A stretch of 64,000 nucleotides of DNA from Myxococcales bacterium (lineage in GTDB: Bacteria; Myxococcota_A; Polyangia; Polyangiales; JAFGIB01), in contig JAOUOP010000020.1 in the NCBI GenBank assembly GCA_029880325.1, positions 1 through 64,000 on the forward strand. Direction: 5' to 3'. Made by a program: the position numbers and the translations under genes. Below, piece by piece: positions 8,669 to 18,248 of the stretch; position 1 is the first letter of the stretch; each line of letters begins with the position of its first letter. Under the pieces are notes generated by a model, which ran no database searches, was not told the DNA's origin, and saw only the letters and a list, made by a program, of their open reading frames with translations.

Positions 8669-9565
8669 TCAGGACCGGGGCCGCGCCGCTTCCATCGCTT
8701 CGGGCGACAGCGCGGGCAGCAGCTGTTCGATGCCGATCTGCACCACCGGCTGCGCGAAGAGCAAGAGCGTCAGTGGCACCATCACCACCACCATGCTCAT
8801 CAGCCGCCCCAGGCCGCAGGCCGCACGCGCCGTCGAGGCCATGGCGATCACCAAAAAGACCGGCAGCACCATGCGCGCCGTCAGGATCAGGGCCGTGGCA
8901 GCGCCGATGGGGGCTTCGGGATCGGGCGCGGCCAACGCCCACACGCCGATATAACTCAGAGCCATGGTCCCCGGCAGCAGCCACAGCCGATAGAAGAGCA
9001 CCCGTACCGCGGCATGGCGGCGCTCGGGTCCCGCGTAGGCGCGCACCAGGCTGACGAAGGGCAGTAGCAGGATCAAAAGCTCCGACCCGCTGAGCACGAC
9101 CTGAACCAGCATTGCCCTGAGCACGTCGAGCACGATCTGCTCCGAACTCGGCTGGCCCACCAGCGAAACCTGAAAATAGCCGCTGAAGAGTAGGGTGCGC
9201 GTATGGGGTATCACCCCGGCCAAACACGCCAGCGGCAGCGCCGAGAGCATCAGAAAGCTGCGCGCACGGTCGCTGTCGTTGCGTCCGAAGGCCGGCGCCG
9301 TGCGCATGGGCGAAAAGGCGGCGCCGAGGGTTCTGAAATAGCGCCCCAGGGCCGAGCCTTGCTCGCTTTCCCAGGGCACCTGTGGCGCCGCCGATGCCGG
9401 ATCGCGCAGCAGGCAGGCGCTGCAGCGGTTGTGCACCGGCTGAAAGCAACGCCCGCAGCAGTAGGAGCCGCAGCGCTCGCACACGAAGAGCGCCGCGTCA
9501 TCGGGGTGCTCGGCGCACATCGCCCCCTCGGGGGGCATCTCATCACCGCGGTGGTCGTCGCCCAT
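8669..9565 (-). CDS. Yip1-family membrane protein with N-terminal B-box-like zinc-binding module
   Basis: A 298-residue inner-membrane protein. Residues 15-55 carry paired cysteines and a histidine (CAEHPDDAALFVCERCGSYC, CGRCFQPVHNRCSAC) in a B-box/RING-like spacing likely to bind zinc. A linker leads to about five hydrophobic segments (LMLSALPLACLAGVI, LLILLLPFVSLV, LILTARMVLPVFLVIAMA, MVVVMVPLTLLLFAQP) typical of Yip1-domain proteins. It is 44 bp downstream of the E2 gene on the same strand, separated by a strong hairpin, so read-through from the bkd operon may be limited. Function unknown. Confidence 0.75.
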   Translation of the reverse strand: MGDDHRGDEMPPEGAMCAEHPDDAALFVCERCGSYCCGRCFQPVHNRCSACLLRDPASAAPQVPWESEQGSALGRYFRTLGAAFSPMRTAPAFGRNDSDRARSFLMLSALPLACLAGVIPHTRTLLFSGYFQVSLVGQPSSEQIVLDVLRAMLVQVVLSGSELLILLLPFVSLVRAYAGPERRHAAVRVLFYRLWLLPGTMALSYIGVWALAAPDPEAPIGAATALILTARMVLPVFLVIAMASTARAACGLGRLMSMVVVMVPLTLLLFAQPVVQIGIEQLLPALSPEAMEAARPRS

Positions 9566-9572
9566 TGCGATC

Positions 9573-9602
9573 CCGGGCCAGCACGTGCAGGCGCTGGCCC
9601 GG
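9573..9602 (-). terminator. 10-bp GC-rich hairpin between the E2 gene and the Yip1-like gene
   Basis: CCGGGCCAGC (9573-9582) and GCTGGCCCGG (9593-9602) form a perfect 10-bp stem with a 10-nt loop, starting 7 bp past the E2 stop on the minus strand. No U-tract follows, so it may be a Rho-assisted end, an attenuator, or an mRNA-stabilising hairpin. Confidence 0.45.
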
Positions 9603-9609
9603 TCCTGGA

Positions 9610-10950
9610 TTACAGCAAAAGTCGCGCCGGGTGTTCGAGTTGCTCGATCACGTCGTAGGCGAAGGCGGCGCCTTCATGGCCGTCGACGATGCGGTGGTCG
9701 AGGGATAGCGACAGGATCATGATCTTGCCGATGACGATCTGGCCGTCGCGCACGACTGGCCGCTCCTTGATCTGGTGCAGACCGAGGATGCCCACGTTGG
9801 GGTAGTTGATGATCGGCACCGCCAGCAGGCCCGCCTGCTTGCCCAGGGAGGTGATGGTGAAGGTGGAGCCCTGCAGCTGGGCGCGCGTGAGCGTGCCGGC
9901 GCGGGCGGCGTCGGCCAGGCGTTTGATCTCGGCCGCCAGCTCGAAGACCGAGCGCTTTTCGGCGTGGTGGATCACCGGCACCACAAGTCCCGTGTCGGTG
10001 GCCGCCGCCATGCCGATGTGGCAGTGGGGGTGCAGCACCAGCTCGTTTTTCTCGACATCCAGCTCGCAGTTGAACATCGGATGCCGTTGCAGGGCGCCGA
10101 CCACGGCCTTGACCACGAAGGGCAGGTAGGTCAGCTCCACGCCTCGCGCGGCGGCCTCGTCGCGCAGGTCGGCGCGCAGATCGATGAGGCGCGAGACGTC
10201 GCATTCCTCGACGAAGGTGAAGTGGGCCGCCGTGGTTTTCGAGCGCGACATGTTTTCGGCGATGCGGCGGCGCATGCCCACAAAGGGCACGCGACTGCCG
10301 GGCTGTGGCCCGGGACCCTTCGCCCGCACCGGCTCGCGCGCGCTCGGCGCCACTGCCGCGCTCAGCTCGGAGGCCCGGGGCGCGCTCACGCCGCCAGCGC
10401 TGCTGTAATGCTGCACGTCATCTTTGGTCACGCGTCCGCCCTTGCCACTGCCGGGCACCCGGCGCAGGTCGACCTGCAGATCGCGGGCCAGCCTTCGGGT
10501 GGCGGGGGTCGCCAGCGGTTTGGGATCGTAGTGCTCGACCAGGGTGGCCTGGGGGGCCGCTGCTGCGGTCACCGTCTGCGTGGCGCCGGCCGCCGCGTGA
10601 ACCTCCTCGGTGGCGCGCTTTTCGGCGAACAGCGCCGTACCGGGCAGCGACTCCTTGATGTCGCCCACCGCCGTGGCCGCAGGCAGCTGACCGTGGGCGC
10701 GCGAGCCGTTGCCGGTCTCGATCACGACCAGCACATCGCCCACATAGACCATGGCGCCCGGCTCGGCCATCAGCTTGCCGATCTTGCCGGCCCTTGGTGC
10801 GCCGATCGTCACCGTCGCCTTGTCGGTCATCACCTCGACCATCAGCTGGTCTTCGGCGACGCGATCGCCCACCTTCACATGCCAGGCGACGACTTCACCC
10901 TCGGTGACGCCTTCGCCGATGTCGGGTAGCTTGAATTCGAAGTGGGCCAT
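9610..10950 (-). CDS. bkdC: branched-chain 2-oxoacid dehydrogenase E2 (dihydrolipoamide acyltransferase)
   Basis: A 446-residue E2 core subunit that transfers the branched acyl group from lipoate to CoA. Domains in order: a lipoyl domain at residues 3-78 with the modified Lys in MTDKATVTIG, a Pro/Ala linker, a peripheral-subunit-binding domain (ATPATRRLARDLQVDLRRVP, then GKGGRVTKDDV), and a C-terminal acyltransferase domain with the active-site HRIVDG near residue 425. Length and order match a single-lipoyl bacterial E2. It follows E1 beta and E1 alpha and the lipoyl synthase gene on the same strand, which favours branched-chain substrates over pyruvate; an acetoin or pyruvate complex is less likely. 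Confidence 0.93.
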   Translation of the reverse strand: MAHFEFKLPDIGEGVTEGEVVAWHVKVGDRVAEDQLMVEVMTDKATVTIGAPRAGKIGKLMAEPGAMVYVGDVLVVIETGNGSRAHGQLPAATAVGDIKESLPGTALFAEKRATEEVHAAAGATQTVTAAAAPQATLVEHYDPKPLATPATRRLARDLQVDLRRVPGSGKGGRVTKDDVQHYSSAGGVSAPRASELSAAVAPSAREPVRAKGPGPQPGSRVPFVGMRRRIAENMSRSKTTAAHFTFVEECDVSRLIDLRADLRDEAAARGVELTYLPFVVKAVVGALQRHPMFNCELDVEKNELVLHPHCHIGMAAATDTGLVVPVIHHAEKRSVFELAAEIKRLADAARAGTLTRAQLQGSTFTITSLGKQAGLLAVPIINYPNVGILGLHQIKERPVVRDGQIVIGKIMILSLSLDHRIVDGHEGAAFAYDVIEQLEHPARLLL

Positions 10951-11014
10951 GCGCCTCTTTCGTTTCTCCCGTCGCTCGATGCGGCGCCTCCGGGCGGCCG
11001 TCGGCGACCTGCGC

Positions 11015-12043
<1,029 letters not shown>

Positions 12044-12059
12044 GGAGGTCGGCTCCGCT

Positions 12060-13193
12060 TCAGTGCTTCTTGCGCGCCCGCGGTCCCTCGACGCACTGCC
12101 GCTGCTGCTCTCGCAGGTGCTCGGGCATCTCCGCGAAGACATCTTCGAACATGCTGGCGATGGAGGGCGGCGGCGTGGCCTCGGCCTTTTCGATGGCGCG
12201 TTTGAGCTCGGCGTCCACCTCGGCGGCAAAGGCCTGCTCGGCCTCGTCGGACCACACGCCCTGGCGCTCCAGGTAGCGGCGCAGGCGCTTGACCGGGTCG
12301 CGCTTTTGGTGGCGCTCCACTTCTTCCTTGTCGCGGTAGACCGTTGGGTCGTCGCTGGTGGTGTGGGGCCCGAGGCGATAGGTGACAAGCTCGATCAGCG
12401 TCGGTCCTTCGCCGGCCACGGCCCGCGCTCGCGCTTCGGCGACGGTGGCGTAGACCGCCAGGGCGTCGTTGCCGTCGCAGCGCACCGCGCGCATGCCATA
12501 GCCCACCCCCTTGTCGGCGTAGGTCTCGGCCGCGCTCTGCTGCGAAGACGGCACGCTGATGGCCCAGCCGTTATTGCGCAGCAAAAAGAGCGTCGGCGTC
12601 TTGAACACCGCGGCGAAGTTCATGGCGGCGTGGAAGTCATTGCTGCTGGTGGCGCCGTCGCCGAAGTACACGCCCACCGCGCGCTGCTCTTCCTTGAGCA
12701 TCGCCGCCCAGGCCAGGCCCACCGCCTGGGTGATCTGGGTGCCGATGGGCGCGGTCACCGAGCCGAAGTGCTGGTCGCGGCCGGTGACGTGGTCGGGCAT
12801 CTGCCGGCCCAGGGCCAGATCGTTTTGGTTGCCGTACATGTTGTCGATGTAGACCTGCAGCGGCATGTCCCGGTAGAGCGCGGCGCCCACCTCGCGGTAG
12901 CAGGGCATCAGCCAGTCGTGGTCCTCCATGGCCGCCGCCGCCGCCACGATGGCCGCCTCTTCGCCCTCGGCACCCACGTGGAAACCCACGCGGCCCTGGC
13001 GCTGCAGCTTCATCAGGCGCGTGTCGATCATGCGAGTGCGCAGCATGGCTTTGTAGATGCGCTCGACCTTGGCGAGCTCGAGGCCCGGATCGCGCGTGGG
13101 GTCGGCGCGGCCGTCGAGGTCGAGGACCGTGAAGACCTCTTTGCCGGAGATCGAAGCGATCGCGCTCGGGGGATGGCTCTGCTGAACTTCCAT
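12060..13193 (-). CDS. bkdA1: branched-chain 2-oxoacid dehydrogenase E1 alpha subunit
   Basis: A 377-residue thiamine-diphosphate-binding subunit. The ThDP motif is visible as GDGATSSNDFHAAMNFAAVF followed by NNGWAIS, and TYRLGPHTTSDDPTVYRD is the phosphorylation-loop region typical of branched-chain rather than pyruvate E1 alpha. Its ATG (13191-13193) shares one base with the lipA stop (TGATG), so translation is coupled to lipoyl synthase. In myxobacteria this complex supplies isovaleryl-CoA for iso-branched fatty acids; that role here is by analogy. Confidence 0.93.
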   Translation of the reverse strand: MEVQQSHPPSAIASISGKEVFTVLDLDGRADPTRDPGLELAKVERIYKAMLRTRMIDTRLMKLQRQGRVGFHVGAEGEEAAIVAAAAAMEDHDWLMPCYREVGAALYRDMPLQVYIDNMYGNQNDLALGRQMPDHVTGRDQHFGSVTAPIGTQITQAVGLAWAAMLKEEQRAVGVYFGDGATSSNDFHAAMNFAAVFKTPTLFLLRNNGWAISVPSSQQSAAETYADKGVGYGMRAVRCDGNDALAVYATVAEARARAVAGEGPTLIELVTYRLGPHTTSDDPTVYRDKEEVERHQKRDPVKRLRRYLERQGVWSDEAEQAFAAEVDAELKRAIEKAEATPPPSIASMFEDVFAEMPEHLREQQRQCVEGPRARKKH

Positions 13194-14170
13194 CAGGGGA
13201 TGACCTCGAGTCCTCTCTTGCCGTAACGGTCGAACGAGGGAGCCGGCCGCTCGCGCTTGGCGCCGCGTGAGGTGGCGCCCCGTGAAAGCGTGCCTCGCAT
13301 AAAGGCCTCCGCCGCACGGTAACTCGAACGCACCAGCGGACCGGAAGCTACATACCTAAAGCCCATCTGCAAACCCGCCTCGCGGAAAGCCTCGAATTGG
13401 GCCGGCTCCACGTAGCGTTGGACCTCTGCGTGCTTGGGGCTGGGGCGCAGGTATTGGCCGACGGTGACCACGTCCACGTCCGCTTCGCGCAGCGCGTGCA
13501 TGGCTTCGATGACCTCGGCGTCGTCCTCGCCAGCGCCCACCATCAGCGACGACTTGGTCAGCTGCGCCCCGGCCTGGCGCGCCCAGCGCAGCACCTGGAG
13601 CGAGCGCTCGAAGCTGCAGCGGGCGTCGCGCATGGCGCGCTGCAGGCCGGGCACGACCTCGACGTTGTGGGCGAAGACGTCGGGCTTTCCGTGCATGACC
13701 AGGTGTTCGAGCGGCTCGCGCTTGCCGCCGAAGTCGCCCACCAGGGTCTCCACCAGCGTCTCGGAGCCGCCCGCCCGGATCGCGCGCACGGTCTGGGCCA
13801 TGTGGTCGGCGCCGCCGTCGGCCAGATCGTCGCGGTCGACCATGGTCAAGACCACGTAGGCCAGGTCCATCTGCGCCAGCGCTTCACCCACGCGCCGGGG
13901 CTCGGCCGCGTCGACCAGGCCGCCCGGATTGCCCGAGCGCACGGCGCAGAAGCGGCAACCGCGGGTGCAGACGTCGCCCAGCACCATGATCGTGGCCGTG
14001 CCCTCGCGCCAGCACTCGCCCACGTTGGGGCAGCGCGCCTCCTCGCACACCGTATGCAGCGACAGGCGCCGGAAGTTTTGGCGCAGCTGCGCATGGCGCT
14101 CGCCGCCGGGGAGGCGAACCTTTAACCAGGGCGGCTTTGGAGCCGACGTGCGCGGGGATTGGGCGGGCAT
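13193..14170 (-). CDS. lipA: lipoyl synthase
   Basis: A 325-residue radical-SAM enzyme that inserts two sulfurs into protein-bound octanoate. Both iron-sulfur signatures are present: CEEARCPNVGEC (residues 42-53, auxiliary sacrificial cluster) and CTRGCRFC (68-75, SAM cluster), plus VRSSYRA near the C-terminus, which gives the serine ligand. Length is usual for LipA. It is the first gene of the unit lipA-E1 alpha-E1 beta-E2, so the cofactor-making enzyme is co-expressed with the E2 it modifies. No lipB is in the window. Confidence 0.95.
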   Translation of the reverse strand: MPAQSPRTSAPKPPWLKVRLPGGERHAQLRQNFRRLSLHTVCEEARCPNVGECWREGTATIMVLGDVCTRGCRFCAVRSGNPGGLVDAAEPRRVGEALAQMDLAYVVLTMVDRDDLADGGADHMAQTVRAIRAGGSETLVETLVGDFGGKREPLEHLVMHGKPDVFAHNVEVVPGLQRAMRDARCSFERSLQVLRWARQAGAQLTKSSLMVGAGEDDAEVIEAMHALREADVDVVTVGQYLRPSPKHAEVQRYVEPAQFEAFREAGLQMGFRYVASGPLVRSSYRAAEAFMRGTLSRGATSRGAKRERPAPSFDRYGKRGLEVIP

Positions 14171-14254
14171 GGGTCCCTATGGATCCGGACTCCGAACGGG
14201 GCGGGCCAGATTAACTGACACCCCTGTCTAGTCTACATACCAGATGGAAGCACA

Positions 14255-14279
14255 ATTCGCAGCATGGTGGGTTGCGAAT
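14255..14279 (-). terminator. inverted repeat downstream of fni
   Basis: ATTCGCA (14255-14261) and TGCGAAT (14273-14279) form a perfect 7-bp stem with an 11-nt loop, 10 bp past the fni stop on the minus strand. An outer pair, CACAATT at 14251 and AATTGTG at 14294, could extend it but overlaps the stop. No long T-run; terminator role tentative. Confidence 0.35.
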
Positions 14280-14289
14280 GCGCACTGCC

Positions 14290-15333
14290 CTATAATTGTG
14301 CTGTCCATGTGCACAGTTCGCCAGTGATGACGCGCTCGTGGCGGCGCAGGGCCTCGAGGTCCCTGGCTCCGCACAGCAGCATCACGGCCCGAAGCTGCAG
14401 CTCGACGCCGTCCAGGAAGGTCTCGACCGCTTCGCGCCCGCCCTGTTTGAACGCCTGCAGCAGCGGCCTCGCGATGCCCGCGGCGCGCGCTCCCAGGGCG
14501 ATGGCGCGGGCCACATCCAGCCCCGTCTTGATGCCGCCGGTGGCGATCGGCTCGAGGCCGGCGGCGTGGGCGTGGGCGACGGCGGCCGCGGTGGGCACGC
14601 CCCAGTCCCAGAGCAGCTCGCCCAGGGCGCGCGCGGTCGGTTCGGCGCGCAGGGCCTCGACGCCCACCCAGCTGGTGCCGCCAGCGCCCGAGACATCGCA
14701 GACCTGCACGCCCACCTGGCGCAGCGCCGCGGCTGTGCCCTTGCCGATGCCGTTGCCGGTCTCCTTGGCCACCACCGGGAAGGGCAGCTCGCGCACCAGG
14801 CGCTCAAAAGTCTGGAGCCCGCCGCGAAAGTCCCGGTCGCCGCCGGGCTGCACCAGCTCCTGGGCCGGGTTCATGTGCACGCACAGGGCGTCGGCGCCGA
14901 TGTCCTCGACCAGCTTCACCAGCTCCGCAGTCGGCGTGTCCCTGGCCTGCACCACGCCCACGTTGCCCAGCAGCAGCGTGGTCGGCGCGTGCTGGCGCAC
15001 CTCGTAGGTCCAGGCCGTCTCGGGCGCCCGCTGCATGGCGCGCTGGGAGCCGAGCCCGAAGCCATAACCGCGCGCCTCGGCCACCGCCGACAGGCAGTGG
15101 TTGACCTCCGCCGACGGCTCGCTGCCGCCGGTCATGGCCGCGATGATCAGGGGCGCCCGTAGCTCCTTGCCCAGCAGTTTGACGGAAGTGTCGAGTGAGC
15201 GCTCGGATAGGTCAGGCAGGGAGTTATGGACCAGCTGCACGCACTCCAGCAGCGTGCTTTTCTCGCGGAACGCGACCTCATCGGTCGCACATAGCTCCAA
15301 GTGATCGACCTTGCGCTGCTCGATCTCGCCCAT
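14290..15333 (-). CDS. fni: type 2 isopentenyl-diphosphate delta-isomerase
   Basis: A 347-residue FMN-dependent isomerase that interconverts IPP and DMAPP. The start at ATG 15333 (MGEIEQRKVDHLELC) matches the conserved N-terminus of the family; the longer open frame upstream is non-homologous. Motifs: RKVDHL, APLIIAAMTGGS, GLGSQRAM, NPAQELVQPGGDRDFRG (the Q/E catalytic region) and VSGAGGTSWVGVEA. It lies on the strand opposite the mevalonate-pathway operon and is divergent from the lipoprotein at 15485, but it clearly belongs to the same isoprenoid cluster. The absence of an adjacent type 1 isomerase fits the mevalonate route. Confidence 0.94.
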   Translation of the reverse strand: MGEIEQRKVDHLELCATDEVAFREKSTLLECVQLVHNSLPDLSERSLDTSVKLLGKELRAPLIIAAMTGGSEPSAEVNHCLSAVAEARGYGFGLGSQRAMQRAPETAWTYEVRQHAPTTLLLGNVGVVQARDTPTAELVKLVEDIGADALCVHMNPAQELVQPGGDRDFRGGLQTFERLVRELPFPVVAKETGNGIGKGTAAALRQVGVQVCDVSGAGGTSWVGVEALRAEPTARALGELLWDWGVPTAAAVAHAHAAGLEPIATGGIKTGLDVARAIALGARAAGIARPLLQAFKQGGREAVETFLDGVELQLRAVMLLCGARDLEALRRHERVITGELCTWTAQL

Positions 15334-15484
15334 GGCCGCCAGTGAAGCACGGAACCCGAGCGCCGGCCAAATCCCACCTGGGCTGCTTTGCCGGGCTGTA
15401 AAGTGCAAATCTCTGCGCGGAACCTCTCGCGGACGGTGAATTGACGTGCTAGCTTTGGAGAAGGTGTGGTGGTGTAGGCAGAAC

Positions 15485-16210
15485 ATGGGACGTGGTATGC
15501 GCATGGCGTTTTCGCTGATGCTGCTGGCATCGGTCATGATCATTGGCTGCGCGGAGGGTGCCGATGGCTTCGCCACCGACCCCGGGGCCAGCGGCGGGGC
15601 GTTTTCGGGGCTGACCATGGGAGACGGCGGCCTGCCGGCTCCGGACGCCGGCGGCGGCGCGGGCGACATGGCCGGCGGTGGTGCCGGTGGCGCAAGCGAC
15701 CCGGGCAAGATTCCGTGCATGATGGGCACGACCCAGACCTGCATCTGCAGCGACACGGGCACCGAAGGCATGCAGAGCTGCATGTTTGACGGCGATTCGC
15801 CCACAAAAGGCTCCTTCGGTGACTGCGGCAACTGTGCGGACCCGGTGCCGCCCTGTAAGAACGCGGTGCAGGACCCGCCCGAAACCGACGTCGACTGTGG
15901 CGGTGGGGCCTGCGATCCCTGTCAGCTCGGCCAGGGCTGCATCGTGCCCTCCGACTGCGCCACCGGCGAGTGCGAGGGCGGCAGCTGCACGATGCCGGCT
16001 ACGACGGGCGGAACCGGCGGCACTGGCGGTACGGGAGGCACTGCGGGCACGGCTGGTACCGGTGGCACCGGGGGTACGGGTGGTACTGCCGGCACCGGTG
16101 GCACCGGCGGCGGCACCAGTTGCACCACCAACCCCAGCCTCTGCACAACGCTACAGTGCTGCAAGCCCGACGGAACGTGCGGGGTTGGCCTGGCCCCACT
16201 GTGCTTCTGA
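15485..16210 (+). CDS. lipoprotein with Gly/Thr-rich repeat, function unknown
   Basis: About 241 residues. From ATG 15485 (MGRGMRMAFSLMLLASVMIIGC) it has a lipoprotein signal with lipobox IIGC; ATGs at 15497 and 15503 are possible alternatives. The mature chain has Cys-rich patches (CMMGTTQTCICSDTGTEGMQSC; CGGGACDPCQLGQGC) resembling myxobacterial DUF-type Cys motifs. A run of Gly-Gly-Thr/Ala-Gly-Thr triplets (about 16004-16115) precedes a final CTTNPSLCTTLQCC. It sits between fni and the isoprenoid operon but has no evident link to that pathway. Confidence 0.75.
   Translation: MGRGMRMAFSLMLLASVMIIGCAEGADGFATDPGASGGAFSGLTMGDGGLPAPDAGGGAGDMAGGGAGGASDPGKIPCMMGTTQTCICSDTGTEGMQSCMFDGDSPTKGSFGDCGNCADPVPPCKNAVQDPPETDVDCGGGACDPCQLGQGCIVPSDCATGECEGGSCTMPATTGGTGGTGGTGGTAGTAGTGGTGGTGGTAGTGGTGGGTSCTTNPSLCTTLQCCKPDGTCGVGLAPLCF
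16004..16115 (+). repeat. Gly-Gly-Thr / Ala-Gly-Thr codon repeat inside the lipoprotein
   Basis: An imperfect nine-base periodicity (ggcggcact-like units with synonymous changes) encodes a flexible TGGTGGTGGTAG-type linker. The codon variation between copies shows it is older than the near-identical repeat at 6676-6822. Confidence 0.7.
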
Positions 16211-16266
16211 GCGTGAGCCTCCAGCCGCACGTAGACCTGGCCGAGGATCCGGGCTAGACCGCAGCG

Positions 16267-17298
16267 GTGACCACCGAGTCCCGCTGGCTTGCCGACCTGG
16301 TAGCGCGCGTCGACGCCCACCTGGCGGCTTTCTTCGACGCGCGCCTGGCCCAGGCCGAGGCCACTTCGCCCGAGGCCCGGGCCCTGGTGGCCGCCGTCGC
16401 CGAGCTGACCCTGCGCGGCGGCAAGCGCCTGCGCCCCGCGGCCCTGTATGCGGGCTATGCCGCCGTCGACCCCAGCGCCGACCTCGCCCGCGTGCTCGAA
16501 CCCGCCGCCGCCCTGGAGCTGCTGCAGAGCTACCTGCTGATCCAGGACGACTGGATGGACGGCGACGAGCGCCGCCGCGGCGGCCCCTCGGTGCACGCCG
16601 CCTTCGCCGCCGAGCACGGCGACGCGCATCTGGGGGCGAGCCTGGCGATCCTGGCCGGCGATCTGGCCAGCGGCTTTGCATGGGAGCTGATCGCACGCGC
16701 GGACTTCCCAAAGGCCCGCGCCGCCGAAGCCCTGGAGCTCTTCGGTCGCACCCACTTCGAGGTGCTCTGCGGCCAACAGCTCGACCTGCTGCACCACCCC
16801 GACGTGGCCCTGGTGCACCAGCTCAAGACCGGCAGCTACACGGTGCGCGGGCCGCTCCTGCTCGGCGCCCTGCTCGGCGACGCCAGCGAGGCGCAGCTGT
16901 CGGCCCTGCAGCGCTTCGGCGAACCGCTGGGTCTGGCCTTTCAACTGCGCGATGATCTGCTCGGCGCCTTCGGCGACGGCGGTGCGGTGGGCAAGCCCAT
17001 CGGCAACGATCTGCGCGCCGGTAAGCTCACGGCGCTGGTCATGGAAGCCCGCGAGCGCATGAGCGAGGCCCAGCGCAGCCGCTTCGAGGTGGCCTTTGGA
17101 CGGGCCGACGCCAGTGACGCCGCCGTGCAGGATGCGACCGATGCGCTGCTGGCCTCCGGCGCCCGCGAGCGCGTCGAAGCGCGCCTCGATGGGCTGCTCG
17201 CCAGCTCGCGTCTGGCGCTCGCCGACGCCGAGCTGAGCGCGCGCGGCAAAGAGATGCTCGAGCAGCTGCTGTTGCGGATCGCCAAGCGACAGAGTTGA
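16267..17298 (+). CDS. polyprenyl synthetase (FPP/GGPP synthase type)
   Basis: A 343-residue trans-isoprenyl diphosphate synthase that condenses IPP with allylic diphosphates. Start is GTG 16267. Residues 50-56 (RGGKRLRP) are the family's IPP-binding segment; the first aspartate-rich motif is DDWMD (94-98), and the second is QLRDDLLGAFGD (226-237), of the actinobacterial IdsA-like form rather than DDxxD. Chain length is not readable with certainty; FPP or GGPP is likely. It opens an operon in which the following genes overlap or nearly touch, so the product-using enzyme is co-expressed with its precursor pathway. Confidence 0.9.
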   Translation: MTTESRWLADLVARVDAHLAAFFDARLAQAEATSPEARALVAAVAELTLRGGKRLRPAALYAGYAAVDPSADLARVLEPAAALELLQSYLLIQDDWMDGDERRRGGPSVHAAFAAEHGDAHLGASLAILAGDLASGFAWELIARADFPKARAAEALELFGRTHFEVLCGQQLDLLHHPDVALVHQLKTGSYTVRGPLLLGALLGDASEAQLSALQRFGEPLGLAFQLRDDLLGAFGDGGAVGKPIGNDLRAGKLTALVMEARERMSEAQRSRFEVAFGRADASDAAVQDATDALLASGARERVEARLDGLLASSRLALADAELSARGKEMLEQLLLRIAKRQS

Positions 17299-17330
17299 GC
17301 CCGGCGGCCAGAGATGCGATAGCTCGGGCG

Positions 17331-18248
17331 ATGGCCGTCGGTTTCGGCAAGGTGATCCTGCTCGGCGAGCATGCGGTGGTGCACGGCCGGCCGGCGCTCG
17401 CCGCGGCCCTGCAGCGCGGCGCCGAAGCCCGCACCGTGGCGGCCGAGGGGCCGGAGCTGGAAGTGGCGACCTGGGAGCTTTTGCTGCGCGCCCACGGCGA
17501 GCGCGATCCCGGACCCCACGCCATGTTGCAGTCGGCCTTCGAGGCGCTGCTCGAGGCCTACGAGCCGCCGCCGGCCCTGCGCGTGCAGGTGGAGCTGTCG
17601 TTGCCCGGGGGCGCGGGCCTGGGCGGCTCGGCGGCGCTGAGCGTGGCGGTGGTGCGCGCACTCGATGCCGCCCTGGGTCTAACGCGCAGCGACGACGAGG
17701 TTGCCGAGATGGCCCAACGCGCCGAGCGCGTCTTCCACGGTAACCCCTCCGGCATCGACGCGGCCATGGCCGCCCACGGCGGCGTCTGTCGCTTCGAGCG
17801 GGCCACGGGCGTGCGCACGGTCAGGCCGGCGCGGCCTCTGCCGCTGGTGGTCGGCTATAGCGGCGAGCAAGGCAGCACCAAGCAAACCGTGGCCTCGGTG
17901 GCGCGTCAGTTCGAGCGCGAACCCGAACGCGTCGGAGAGATTTTCGACGCCATCACCGCCGTCGTCCAAAACGGCCAGCGCGCGATCGAAGAGGGCGAAC
18001 TCGATCGCCTCGGTCAGCTGATGATACTCAACCAGAAGTTGCTTAGCTCATTGTTGCTGTCCACGCCGCGGCTCGAAGAGATGTGTCAGGCGGCCTGCGA
18101 GGCCGGTGCCTACGGCGCCAAGCTGACCGGCGGCGGTGGCGGTGGCTGCATGATCGCGCTGTGCGAGGGTCCGGAGGTTTCGGCGAAGGTCGCCGCCGCC
18201 ATCGAGGCCCAGGGGCGCGAGGCGTTCATCACGGAGGCAGGAGCATGA
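17331..18248 (+). CDS. mvk: mevalonate kinase
   Basis: A 305-residue GHMP kinase converting mevalonate to 5-phosphomevalonate. I chose ATG 17331 (MAVGFGKVILLGEHAVVHG), which matches the family N-terminus; a TTG at 17295 overlapping the previous stop is possible. Motifs in order: GKVILLGEHAVVHGRPA, the ATP loop GGAGLGGSAALS (about 94-105), FHGNPSGIDAAMAAHGG with the catalytic Asp, and the C-terminal GAKLTGGGGGGCM. Second gene of the isoprenoid operon; its stop overlaps the next start (ATGA). Confidence 0.93.
   Translation: MAVGFGKVILLGEHAVVHGRPALAAALQRGAEARTVAAEGPELEVATWELLLRAHGERDPGPHAMLQSAFEALLEAYEPPPALRVQVELSLPGGAGLGGSAALSVAVVRALDAALGLTRSDDEVAEMAQRAERVFHGNPSGIDAAMAAHGGVCRFERATGVRTVRPARPLPLVVGYSGEQGSTKQTVASVARQFEREPERVGEIFDAITAVVQNGQRAIEEGELDRLGQLMILNQKLLSSLLLSTPRLEEMCQAACEAGAYGAKLTGGGGGGCMIALCEGPEVSAKVAAAIEAQGREAFITEAGA

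Noticed and set aside
14290..15831. 513-residue reading of fni
   Set aside because: The first 166 residues are antisense to the divergent lipoprotein; the family N-terminus begins at 15333.
16004..16115. Gly/Thr triplet repeat considered as a CRISPR-like or phase-variable array
   Set aside because: No spacers, nine-base units with synonymous changes, wholly inside a coding frame; it is a protein linker.
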